This document shows, piece by piece, positions 1 to 8,670 of a DNA stretch of 44,061 nt. Each line of letters starts with the position of its first letter. Position 1 is the stretch's first letter. Both the position numbers and the translations under genes were made by a program. The notes beneath the pieces were generated by a model that saw only the letters and a list, made by a program, of their open reading frames with translations, made no database searches and was not told where the DNA came from. Origin of the DNA: Cryomorphaceae bacterium (lineage in GTDB: Bacteria; Bacteroidota; Bacteroidia; Flavobacteriales; Schleiferiaceae); the NCBI GenBank assembly GCA_022565745.1, contig JAIUMB010000002.1, forward strand, positions 1-44,061. Direction: 5' to 3'.

Positions 1-878
1 CGTCCGCTGGGATATAACCCTGCTTTATTGGGAATAAAGTCAATTCCCCTCAGTGGCATTGAGACTTCACTTGGTGGATTAAAATCGGCTGGTAAGTTGA
101 TTGGTGTTTCATCTATTTCCAAAATTTTCAGTTCCACTCGTCTGTTTTGCAGTTCTTCTTCTGCACTGGTTTCTCTGATTAATGGACGTAAATTTCCGTA
201 TCCCTTGTAGTTCAACCTATTTTTATTGACGCCGTGTTGGATGAGAAATTCGTAAACAAACTGCGCCCGTTCGTCAGAGAGGGGTTTGTCGTTAACACAA
301 CAAACATGCCCGAGAATGTCGGCTTTTAGGGTGGGGTATTTGTGAAAGATGGTGACCATATCGCTCAATACATCAAAGGCATACCACATGGGTACAATTT
401 GGTTGCCCACGAAGTGTAGGTTGGGCATCACGTAGTTTTCGCCCTTTCTTAACTCGAGATCTGTTACGCGGAGTGTACTGAAGAAAGGGATGTTTGGTTG
501 ATGGTAAACGATGATTTCACAGCGTCGATTGAGGTCAAATTTTTCATCGTCAAAATACTTGGGTTGCAACCGGCCATAGTAGTTTGAAACCAGTTGATTT
601 AGTTCAAATCCCCGGCTGATTAAGTAGCGCTTAACGGCTATAACTCTTCGGGAAGACAATTCTAAATTGTATTCGTCAGTGCCCAGACTGTCACAGTGTC
701 CAAAAATATGAATGGAGTCAATTTTCGATTTGGGGATGGAGAAAATTTCTCTATCGAGTTTTTCCTTTTCGCTTTGTCCCAATCGGTCATCGTCGAAGGG
801 AAAGTAGACTTCAAATTCAGCCACTTGCGCTCCGAGGATAAAGGGAAAAAGCAAGAGAAGTATAAGGTGTTTGCTCAT
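1..878 (-). CDS. OmpA-family protein with two OmpA-like domains (C-terminus runs off the window)
   Basis: Reverse-strand translation from ATG at 878: MSKHLILLLLFPFILGAQVAEFEVYFPFDDDRLG...IHIFGHCDSLGTDEYNLELSSRRVIAVKRYL...; second block LKADILGHVCCVNDKPLSDERAQFVYEFLIQHGVNKNRLNYKGYGNLRPL...NRRVELKI. Open to window edge, so absent from ORF track. Confidence 0.85.
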   Translation of the reverse strand, partial: MSKHLILLLLFPFILGAQVAEFEVYFPFDDDRLGQSEKEKLDREIFSIPKSKIDSIHIFGHCDSLGTDEYNLELSSRRVIAVKRYLISRGFELNQLVSNYYGRLQPKYFDDEKFDLNRRCEIIVYHQPNIPFFSTLRVTDLELRKGENYVMPNLHFVGNQIVPMWYAFDVLSDMVTIFHKYPTLKADILGHVCCVNDKPLSDERAQFVYEFLIQHGVNKNRLNYKGYGNLRPLIRETSAEEELQNRRVELKILEIDETPINLPADFNPPSEVSMPLRGIDFIPNKAGLYPSG

Positions 879-921
879 GCTGTTATAACGTGATTTTTGC
901 ACAAAAAGGTATTGGCAAATC

Positions 922-1683
922 TCATTCCGAACGTGCAGCACGTCGCACCTTTTTAAACAATTCTGAGCTGAAGACAAAATCGGCGAGCTCTTGATTGTCG
1001 GTATGAAGTACGTCCTCTTTGCTGCCTTCCCATATTTTTTTGCCACCAACCAAAAAATTGACATGGTCACCAATTTGCAACACGGAGTTCATGTCGTGTG
1101 TATTGATAACGGTGGTAATGTTGAATTCTTGCGTGATTTCCTGAATCAATTCGTCGATGACCATAGCGGTTTTAGGGTCAAGTCCACTATTGGGTTCATC
1201 GCAGAAAAGGTATCTAGGGTTCATAACTATGGCTCTAGCAATAGCAACCCGTTTTTGCATTCCACCACTGATTTCTGCGGGAAATAAATGGTTGGCATTT
1301 TCAATATTCACGCGATTTAAGCAAAAGTTGGTGCGTTCGGCAATCTCTTTTGCGCTTTTTTTGGTAAACATTCGAAGCGGGAAAGAAACATTTTCTTCCA
1401 CCGTCAATGAGTCAAACAATGCGCTTCCTTGAAAAACCATACCAAGCTCTAAGCGAAGTTTGCGCCTGTCTTCAATAGACATTTGCGATATCAGTCGCCC
1501 GTCAAAGTCAACATCTCCTTCGTCAATGTCGTGAATGCCCAGCAAACATTTTAAAAACACCGTTTTACCTGATCCACTCTTGCCAATAATGAGGTTCGTT
1601 TTGCCCTCCATAAAGGTTGCGTCTATGCCTTTAAGTACGTGTAAATCTCCAAATGATTTGTGTATGTTGGTGACGCGAATCAT
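922..1683 (-). CDS. ABC transporter ATP-binding protein, MlaF-like
   Basis: Walker A GKSGSGKT, signature SGGMQKRVAIARAI, Walker B YLFCDEP; adjacent to MlaE-type permease. Confidence 0.92.
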   Translation of the reverse strand: MIRVTNIHKSFGDLHVLKGIDATFMEGKTNLIIGKSGSGKTVFLKCLLGIHDIDEGDVDFDGRLISQMSIEDRRKLRLELGMVFQGSALFDSLTVEENVSFPLRMFTKKSAKEIAERTNFCLNRVNIENANHLFPAEISGGMQKRVAIARAIVMNPRYLFCDEPNSGLDPKTAMVIDELIQEITQEFNITTVINTHDMNSVLQIGDHVNFLVGGKKIWEGSKEDVLHTDNQELADFVFSSELFKKVRRAARSE

Positions 1684-1686
1684 GGC

Positions 1687-2436
1687 TTAACCGAGTAACA
1701 ATTGAGTGAGTAAATAATTGGTCAAAATGAGTACCAAGCTACTGGCTACAACGGCCTTGGTGCTGTTTTCTCCCACTTCAATGGCACCACCTTTAACAAA
1801 AAAGCCGTAATAGGCAGAAATGCTGGTAATCACAAAGGCGAAAACTACTGTTTTGATGAGGGCATAAGCAATGTAAAATGGCGTATAATCCATTTGTAAG
1901 CCCTTAATGAAATCGGTTCCAGTGATCATTCCTGTAGAAGTACCAAATATGTAACCGCCAACGATACCCAAGAACATGGAGATAATTATAAGAATAGGGT
2001 TAAAAATGACACAAGCGGCTATTTTTGGCATAATGAGGAAACTGGCGCTCTTAACCCCCATCACTTCAAGGGCTTCAATTTGTTCACTCACACGCATGGT
2101 TCCAAGTGTTGAAGCAATGTTTGAGCCTACTTTTCCAGCTAAAATCAAGGAAATCATAGTGGGAGAAAACTCCAATATGATGCTTTCGCGAGTCGCAATG
2201 GCAATGTAATATTTGGGAATGATGGGGTTCTCTAAGTTTAGTGCCGTTTGAATGGTAACCACAGCGCCTACAAACAGAGAGATGATGGCAACTAGGCCAA
2301 GTGATTTAACACCTAAATTATATAAGTCACGCACAAATGCATCCCAATACATGCGGTAGTTATCGGGGCGGCGAAATACGAGTTTCATGAGGATGAAATA
2401 CCTGCCAATGTCCTCTAAAATGCGTTTGATAAACAT
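1687..2436 (-). CDS. MlaE-family ABC transporter permease
   Basis: Conserved MlaE features (AGKVGSNIASTLGTMRVSEQIEALEVMGV); 3 bp upstream of the ATPase gene. Confidence 0.92.
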   Translation of the reverse strand: MFIKRILEDIGRYFILMKLVFRRPDNYRMYWDAFVRDLYNLGVKSLGLVAIISLFVGAVVTIQTALNLENPIIPKYYIAIATRESIILEFSPTMISLILAGKVGSNIASTLGTMRVSEQIEALEVMGVKSASFLIMPKIAACVIFNPILIIISMFLGIVGGYIFGTSTGMITGTDFIKGLQMDYTPFYIAYALIKTVVFAFVITSISAYYGFFVKGGAIEVGENSTKAVVASSLVLILTNYLLTQLLLG

Positions 2437-2932
2437 GAGGGCGAAGATAAGGTAATAGTTGCAAATATTGAGGACAGATTTTAATAGGTAGAGAACTAAA
2501 ATACAGATTAGAGTTGGTGCTCTGGAGTTGGGTTAAACGGAACGCAATAGAGGTCAGTATAGGGTAAGCGCTCTGGGTTTGGTTTTTAACGAATGGGTGC
2601 TAGAGGTGTTTGTTTTTGCAGATGTTTTAAATGGAGATGATTGACGATGGCCGAAAAAACGGTCAATGCATTAGGGTAAAATGATTTCACACATATGAGA
2701 ACTTCAAATATTCACGAAAGCCTAAAGACATGATTTCATCAAAAGTGAATAATTGTATCCATCCAATTATCCATCCCACTTTAAATGCTGGGTTGAGGAT
2801 CGTGTTCCCCCTGTTTAAGTACTTTAATATTGATCTTTAAATGTTTTAATAGGCTGTATATCAGGTGTTTTTCCTGGTCAAAAAATTATTTAGAATTTTT
2901 ATAAATAACTTGTTTGGAATAATTCCATATTA

Positions 2933-2940
2933 TACTTTTG
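2933..2940 (+). promoter_or_regulatory. Bacteroidota -7 box TACTTTTG with TTG at 2913-2915 (17-nt spacer)
   Basis: Matches TAnnTTTG; just upstream of the TonB receptor gene. Confidence 0.6.
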
Positions 2941-2968
2941 CCGCATTATTTTAAACCAGTCTAAATAA

Positions 2969-5395
2969 ATGAAGTCAAGAGTTTTCTTCGCATTATTGCT
3001 CATCACACCCATGCTTTCTTGGGGGAGTAGCAACAACAGTAATTCGGCTGATGAAGACCGAAATCGCTACAACGTTACCGGTTTTGTGTTTGACAAAGAC
3101 GCTAATCTTTTGGCGGGTGCAACGGTGCAATTGCTCAAAAGCAACCATACGACCTTGACCGATGCATATGGTGCATTTAAACTTGCTCGGGTGGTTGAGG
3201 GCACCTATACTTTAGAGGTTCGCTATCTTGGCTATGTAACCTTGAGAAAAGAGATTGATGTAAACAGTGATATTAATATGGGCGGCATTGTGTTGAAAGA
3301 GGATCAATACATGTTGATGCAATCGACCGTGATAAGTGAAAGAGACCATCTATTTAGAAATGTGCCGGGAACCGTTCGTATTATGGATAAAGAAGAAATA
3401 GACAGGTTGCAACCATTGAGTGGTAATGAAGTGCTTCGCAGAACGCCGGGGGTTAATCCAGTTGATGAAGATGGCGTTGGCTTGCGCTTGAATATTGGTA
3501 TTCGCGGACTAGACCCCGATCGCTCGAGGAATGTGCTCATTCTTGAAGACGGGGTGCCTATAGCGCTTAACCCATATGGAGAGCCTGAAATGTATTATTC
3601 ACCTTCCATAGACCGTATGGATGGGGTTGAGATTATAAAAGGGAGTGGTCAGATCCTTTATGGCCCTCAGACCTTAGGTGGAGTGATCAACTTTATTACG
3701 GCCGATCCGCCACAAGAGGAGACGTATAAGTTGCGCGTGCAAGCAGGCGAAGGAGGGTTTCGCTCCATTCACGCTCAGTACGGCAATACGTTTGAAAAAA
3801 CCGGTATGCAAATCAGTTATTTGCGCAAAGAAGCCGAGGCCCTCGGGCCACTGAATTTTGCCTTGGATGACGTTAATGCAAAATTCCGAATTCCCATCAA
3901 CGAACGCTCCGTACTTGGGGTCAAGATAAGCGCGTATAATGAACAGTCTAATGCCACTTATTTAGGTATGACTCAGCGTATGTTTGATATGGGAGGAGAT
4001 GATTTTCGCGTGTTGGCGCCAAACGATCACTTGTCGGTAAAGCGATTTGCAGGGTCGGTCAACCACCGCTACAATGCCGGCAACAACGTGATTATTCACA
4101 GTACGTTTTTTGCGAATCAAACAACACGTGATTGGCGCAGACAGGATTTTGCTTACAACCAACACGATGAGAATGGTAATATAACTCCAGAAAATTATAC
4201 GCAAAAATGGGGCGACACTTCTGTTGCTGGAGGTGCCATTTATTTATTTGACCGTACGGGCAGCAGAAATCGGACCTTCCAAGTGGCTGGATGGGAGCAA
4301 AAACTACAGTGGAAGTTCAATACAGGTGAATTGGTGAGTCACGATTTACAAGTGGGATACCGTTACATGTTTGAGCGTGCCTTTGAGCAGCGTATCAATG
4401 GCACATTTGCCGAAGCAAGGTCTGGTGAGTTGGTTAATGATGAAGTACGTACCGGTCACGCTTTCAGTGCCTATATCTTAGACCGGATTAAAATCGGTGA
4501 TAAATTGGAGCTGTCACCAGGTGTTCGCATCGAAAGTTATACCTTTGAGAGAGAGGTATTACGCCAGCGTTCGGTAGACACTTTAATTACAGCCAACAAT
4601 GAGATATTTTCCATTATTCCCGGTGTTGGGGCGAGTTTCAGTCTGTTCGATGAATTGAATGTTTACGGTGGGGTGCACAGGGGGTATGCGCCGCCAAGAG
4701 TGAAGGACGCGTTGGATTTCACCTTTGAAAACCCTGTGCTGGATTTAGATGCCGAGTTGAGTTGGAACTATGAGTTTGGTATGCGTACCCAGTTGACTCG
4801 TGGACTACAAGCTGAAGCCGCGTTGTTTCTTCTCGATTTTGCCAATCAAATCATCCCTGCCTCTGAATCTGCTGGCGACGCTTTTGGGGTAGTCAACGCA
4901 GGTGCTACCGTCAACCGCGGTGTTGAAGCTTCGGTAAACCTCAATACCAGAGATGCTTTTAAGACCAATTGGTTGATGTTGCTTGACGGACAAATGACTT
5001 ATTTGCATGCCGTATTTAACAACGACCGCATGGTCAACGGTGAAAGTGTAAGAGGCAATCGCTTGCCGTACGCCCCAGAGTGGATGTTGTCGGCTGCAGC
5101 TACAGTTGAAGCACCATTTGGTACCGGTGTAAGATTGACATACAGCTATATGGGTGAACAGTTTACCGACGAAGCCAATACAGTAACACCAAGTGCAAAC
5201 GGACGATTTGGTCGAATGGATGCATTCCAAATCATTGACTTAACGGTTTATCACCACATTCCAAAATGGAACACAAGATTCAACGTGGCCATTAAAAACA
5301 TCACCGATGAGCGATATATCGCGACCCGTAGACCACGAGGCATTACTATGGGATTGCCGAGAATGATTACCGCTGGTTTTGACATTCAATTTTAA
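2969..5395 (+). CDS. TonB-dependent receptor, FecA-like, with N-terminal carboxypeptidase-regulatory-like domain
   Basis: Signal peptide; GATVQLLKSNHTTLTDAYGAFKL; plug IRGLDPDRSRNVLILEDGVPIALNPYGEPEMYYSPSIDRMDGVEIIKGSGQILYGPQTLGGVINF; beta-barrel C-terminus. Confidence 0.95.
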   Translation: MKSRVFFALLLITPMLSWGSSNNSNSADEDRNRYNVTGFVFDKDANLLAGATVQLLKSNHTTLTDAYGAFKLARVVEGTYTLEVRYLGYVTLRKEIDVNSDINMGGIVLKEDQYMLMQSTVISERDHLFRNVPGTVRIMDKEEIDRLQPLSGNEVLRRTPGVNPVDEDGVGLRLNIGIRGLDPDRSRNVLILEDGVPIALNPYGEPEMYYSPSIDRMDGVEIIKGSGQILYGPQTLGGVINFITADPPQEETYKLRVQAGEGGFRSIHAQYGNTFEKTGMQISYLRKEAEALGPLNFALDDVNAKFRIPINERSVLGVKISAYNEQSNATYLGMTQRMFDMGGDDFRVLAPNDHLSVKRFAGSVNHRYNAGNNVIIHSTFFANQTTRDWRRQDFAYNQHDENGNITPENYTQKWGDTSVAGGAIYLFDRTGSRNRTFQVAGWEQKLQWKFNTGELVSHDLQVGYRYMFERAFEQRINGTFAEARSGELVNDEVRTGHAFSAYILDRIKIGDKLELSPGVRIESYTFEREVLRQRSVDTLITANNEIFSIIPGVGASFSLFDELNVYGGVHRGYAPPRVKDALDFTFENPVLDLDAELSWNYEFGMRTQLTRGLQAEAALFLLDFANQIIPASESAGDAFGVVNAGATVNRGVEASVNLNTRDAFKTNWLMLLDGQMTYLHAVFNNDRMVNGESVRGNRLPYAPEWMLSAAATVEAPFGTGVRLTYSYMGEQFTDEANTVTPSANGRFGRMDAFQIIDLTVYHHIPKWNTRFNVAIKNITDERYIATRRPRGITMGLPRMITAGFDIQF

Positions 5396-5406
5396 ACACA
5401 GACACT

Positions 5407-5805
5407 ATGAATCAATCGCTTTCACTTCCACAGCGCATCATATTATTATGGTTGGTTATAACCATTGGAATGTTGTTTCACCAATTCTTTAGTTTGCATA
5501 ACCTGCGCTTTGGTGCAGACGTCATAAAGTCGGGGTACGACCAAACACCGCCAATTGAACTCACCAAGCGGTTGGTGCTTTACGTCTTACCATTGATGTA
5601 CGTTGTAGTCAATGCCGTGTGGCAAGTGAAAACGGTTAGGCTTTTAAACGTAGTGGCGGCACCGTTTTATCTGATGTTTCACACCTGGCATTTTGCCCAT
5701 GAATGGGGTAAAATGACCGATCCAGTTCAGTGGGTGCTTCTAACCTTTTTGGTCATTTGGTCCGGTCTGCTGGTCTTTTCCTGCTGGAAATGGCTGAAGT
5801 CGTAG
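5407..5805 (+). CDS. Small multi-pass membrane protein, hypothetical
   Basis: 132 aa with several hydrophobic segments; 11 bp after the TonB receptor. Confidence 0.75.
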   Translation: MNQSLSLPQRIILLWLVITIGMLFHQFFSLHNLRFGADVIKSGYDQTPPIELTKRLVLYVLPLMYVVVNAVWQVKTVRLLNVVAAPFYLMFHTWHFAHEWGKMTDPVQWVLLTFLVIWSGLLVFSCWKWLKS

Positions 5806-5836
5806 GTAAGGGCGTATTCAATATGCCCTTACATAT

Positions 5837-6472
5837 CTAATCAACATCGTATTTATTAAACGTTGAAATCAGTTCTGCAATGTTGTTGACTTTCAGCTTT
5901 TGGAAGATGCGCTGTTTGTAAGTGGAAATGGTGGAGGGTTTTAAATTGAGCTGTTCCATAATCAATAGATTCCCATCCCCAGCAGCGAGAAGGCGCCCAA
6001 CTTCTAATTCTCTTTTTGATAAATGATTCAGTGGATTAATACCTTTTTTAGAGGTTCTGTCTTTGAGTTTGGACTGAAATTGTGGGCTGACATATGTTTT
6101 GCCTTCAAGTGTAGTTTTTATGGCATCTTCAATGTCATTTTCGGGACTTAACTTATTGACATACCCCAAGGCACCAGCCCGAAGAAACGCTTCAGCATAC
6201 ACGTCTTCTTCGTAACTGGTAAACACCAGCACCTTGCAATGAGGAGAAATGCTCATGATTTCCGCCATCATCTTACTGCTGTTGCCTCCCGGTAGATTAA
6301 TGTCCAAAACAACCAAATCAGGCTGCCTTGTTTTTAGTAATTCTATGGTTCTTGGAAAAGTATCGGCTTCTATAACGTCAAAGCTGCTGTCTATGCGCGA
6401 AAACAGCAAGTGGATCCCTCTTCGAACGATGCTGTGGTCATCGGCAACAATGACGCATTTTTTGTTGTTCAT
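5837..6472 (-). CDS. LuxR/NarL-type response regulator
   Basis: Receiver domain (VIVADDHSIVRRGI, VVLDINLPGGNS) plus HTH (LSKRELEVGRLLAAGDGNLLIMEQLNLKPSTISTYKQRIFQKL). Start at MNNKK (6472) preferred over track start 6541. Confidence 0.9.
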   Translation of the reverse strand: MNNKKCVIVADDHSIVRRGIHLLFSRIDSSFDVIEADTFPRTIELLKTRQPDLVVLDINLPGGNSSKMMAEIMSISPHCKVLVFTSYEEDVYAEAFLRAGALGYVNKLSPENDIEDAIKTTLEGKTYVSPQFQSKLKDRTSKKGINPLNHLSKRELEVGRLLAAGDGNLLIMEQLNLKPSTISTYKQRIFQKLKVNNIAELISTFNKYDVD

Positions 6473-6598
6473 TTTTACTAAGTTAAATAAGCAAGTAAAA
6501 TTAGTGTGAAAAGTGTAACGTTGCAAAATTTTGTTTGTCATTAAAGCGCGGTAAGGGGCTACTTGGACTTTTTTGTTGTGCGATAAGATAAAAATGCC

Positions 6599-6606
6599 TA
6601 CATTTG
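6599..6606 (+). promoter_or_regulatory. -7 box TACATTTG with TTG at 6576-6578 (20-nt spacer)
   Basis: Matches TAnnTTTG upstream of the T9SS cargo gene at 6680. Confidence 0.55.
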
Positions 6607-6679
6607 TGGTATTATAACTATTTTTTTTTTTAAATAGACAATAAAAGCCATCATCTTTTTAATCCAAAACATGTGAATT

Positions 6680-8167
6680 ATGAGAATATCTATTATTGTC
6701 TTTATGGCTTTGACTTCGATGACTTCTTTGTGTGCTCAGACAACCACTTCGTGGGAGATGTTATCGTGGGGCAGTACAAGCGCCGCAGATATTTTAGTGG
6801 TGGATAATGGATATATAGCAGGTATTTCGTACGGCACTCAAGATGTGGTGGATGGAGTTCTGACTTTTAACAGATTAGCGTCTTTGGTTAAATTCGATAA
6901 AAGTCTTTCAATCGTTGATAGTGTTAATTTTAGTGCAATCCCAGATCACAATGCATATGTTTACAGCATAAACCTAGTGGGTGATAGTGTGTATGTATTA
7001 ACGTTTCAAATGGAAGTAGACGCGAGCTTTCAATCTTTACAACACTGGAGTATGCATTCATTTGATATTGACTTAAATCGCGGTAATCGGTATGATCTGA
7101 ATACTGATAGTTCAATTGTTTTTACCACCGCCACTCTGCATGCGGATTCATCCTTCTTTTTTGTCGGGAGAGAGAGGAATAACCTAACTGTTGACAGTGT
7201 TTTTGTCTTTAAGCATGTTGATTTAAGTGGTGGGGTATTGTCTGACACAGCATTGCCATTTGTTGTGAGACCTCATGTTCGATCTATTTGGAATGTCCCC
7301 AATACCGATCAGATTTTGATAAATGTAAATACATCTCCACATTCGTTGGTTTATTATGATATGGTAAATTTTCGCTTTGATTCGGTTGCCGCTTCGCCCT
7401 ATAACATTTTCCAAATTAATACGCTGTACGATGGATCACATTTAGGTGTTGATCGAAGAGCCAATGAGTTGACCAGCTATGTTGCCTTTGATGATAATGG
7501 CAATTTGGTTGAGTCTTTTGTCGTTGACACAACATTTTCTCTTAAAAATAGATCCCAAATAGCCAGGCCTTTTGCAAATGCTGTGGATTACGATACTGTT
7601 AATGATGCAATATACATTGCCAATTTGCACCATTATTCTATTGATGGACCAGGTCCTTCATCAAGTAGTGATACGCTCATTGTAGATTTGTATGTGCACA
7701 AGGTAAATCCATCTGATAGGTCTATAATATGGAAGAAAAGCATTGAGATTATTAATGCCACTGGATCAAATGCTAGTAATGCCAGTTTGACCAGCATCCG
7801 CGCAACTTCAGATGGCGGAAGTGTAGTCGTTTTTCAAAGTGCTGCATATTCATTGGGTAGTGGTAATGTTGTTTACATTATAAAGTTAGGGCCTAACGGT
7901 GAGGTTTTAAGTAGAAATGAAATAGAATTGGAAGCACCTACTATGCGGCTTTTTCCAAATCCAGCAACGTCTCACTTAACCATTAAATCAGATGATTTCC
8001 CTGTTTTTACAAGCATTGCTGATTTGAATGGTAAAATATTGTATAATGAGCCATCATTAAAACACAATCACTCTATAAATGTAGAAGGCTGGCCAAAGGG
8101 TGTCTATTTGGTCAATATTCGTGGTGAAAAAGGATTTTCGACGATAAAGAAAGTCATTGTAAAATAA
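6680..8167 (+). CDS. Secreted protein with C-terminal T9SS type A sorting domain
   Basis: Signal peptide; C-terminus MRLFPNPATSHLTIKSDDF...DLNGKILYNE...WPKGVYLVNIRGEKGFSTIKKVIVK. Confidence 0.88.
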   Translation: MRISIIVFMALTSMTSLCAQTTTSWEMLSWGSTSAADILVVDNGYIAGISYGTQDVVDGVLTFNRLASLVKFDKSLSIVDSVNFSAIPDHNAYVYSINLVGDSVYVLTFQMEVDASFQSLQHWSMHSFDIDLNRGNRYDLNTDSSIVFTTATLHADSSFFFVGRERNNLTVDSVFVFKHVDLSGGVLSDTALPFVVRPHVRSIWNVPNTDQILINVNTSPHSLVYYDMVNFRFDSVAASPYNIFQINTLYDGSHLGVDRRANELTSYVAFDDNGNLVESFVVDTTFSLKNRSQIARPFANAVDYDTVNDAIYIANLHHYSIDGPGPSSSSDTLIVDLYVHKVNPSDRSIIWKKSIEIINATGSNASNASLTSIRATSDGGSVVVFQSAAYSLGSGNVVYIIKLGPNGEVLSRNEIELEAPTMRLFPNPATSHLTIKSDDFPVFTSIADLNGKILYNEPSLKHNHSINVEGWPKGVYLVNIRGEKGFSTIKKVIVK

Positions 8168-8646
8168 ATTGAGCTTATTGATAAATTTATAGGCTAGTCT
8201 TAAAAGCGTCAGAACAATCAAGGCCTGAAGCAGTGAGTGGTTATGTGCTAGCTGTAATGCCGTTAACGTATTTTACAAAAAGTGTCAAGTAGTATACATA
8301 TCAATTGCTTGATCCAGTCTACCCTTTTCTTTCCAATCACAACCTTAAAATTTTGTAATAGGTCTTTCTTCTCATTGGCAAAACATTTAAATATGCCAAC
8401 TATAAATGCATGGAATGAATAAATATTCACTCACCCCATTTTTGGTGTTTTCGTTTTCCCGCCCACAAGATCGTTTATATGGAGCTGTTCAGATTTAATC
8501 AGAAAGTTTATTTTTTATTGAGGAAATATGAAATTATCGGGGGTGCCGTTGTTTTAAAGTTATTTTTGTTGATGGTTATTAAAAAAATAGGGGGGTGTTG
8601 TTGAAAAAAAATCATTTTTTTTTAGTTGTCGCTGTCTTTGCATATT

Positions 8647-8654
8647 TACTTTTG
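8647..8654 (+). promoter_or_regulatory. -7 box TACTTTTG with TTG at 8626-8628 (18-nt spacer)
   Basis: Matches TAnnTTTG; lies 17 nt before ATG 8671. Confidence 0.6.
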
Positions 8655-8670
8655 CAAAAAAAATAACGCC

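Noticed and set aside
28-893. Plus-strand ORFs at 28-210 and 696-893
   Set aside because: Shadows of the minus-strand OmpA-family gene.
4805-5230. 141-aa minus-strand ORF in the track
   Set aside because: Lies fully inside the TonB receptor gene on the opposite strand; no protein-like features.
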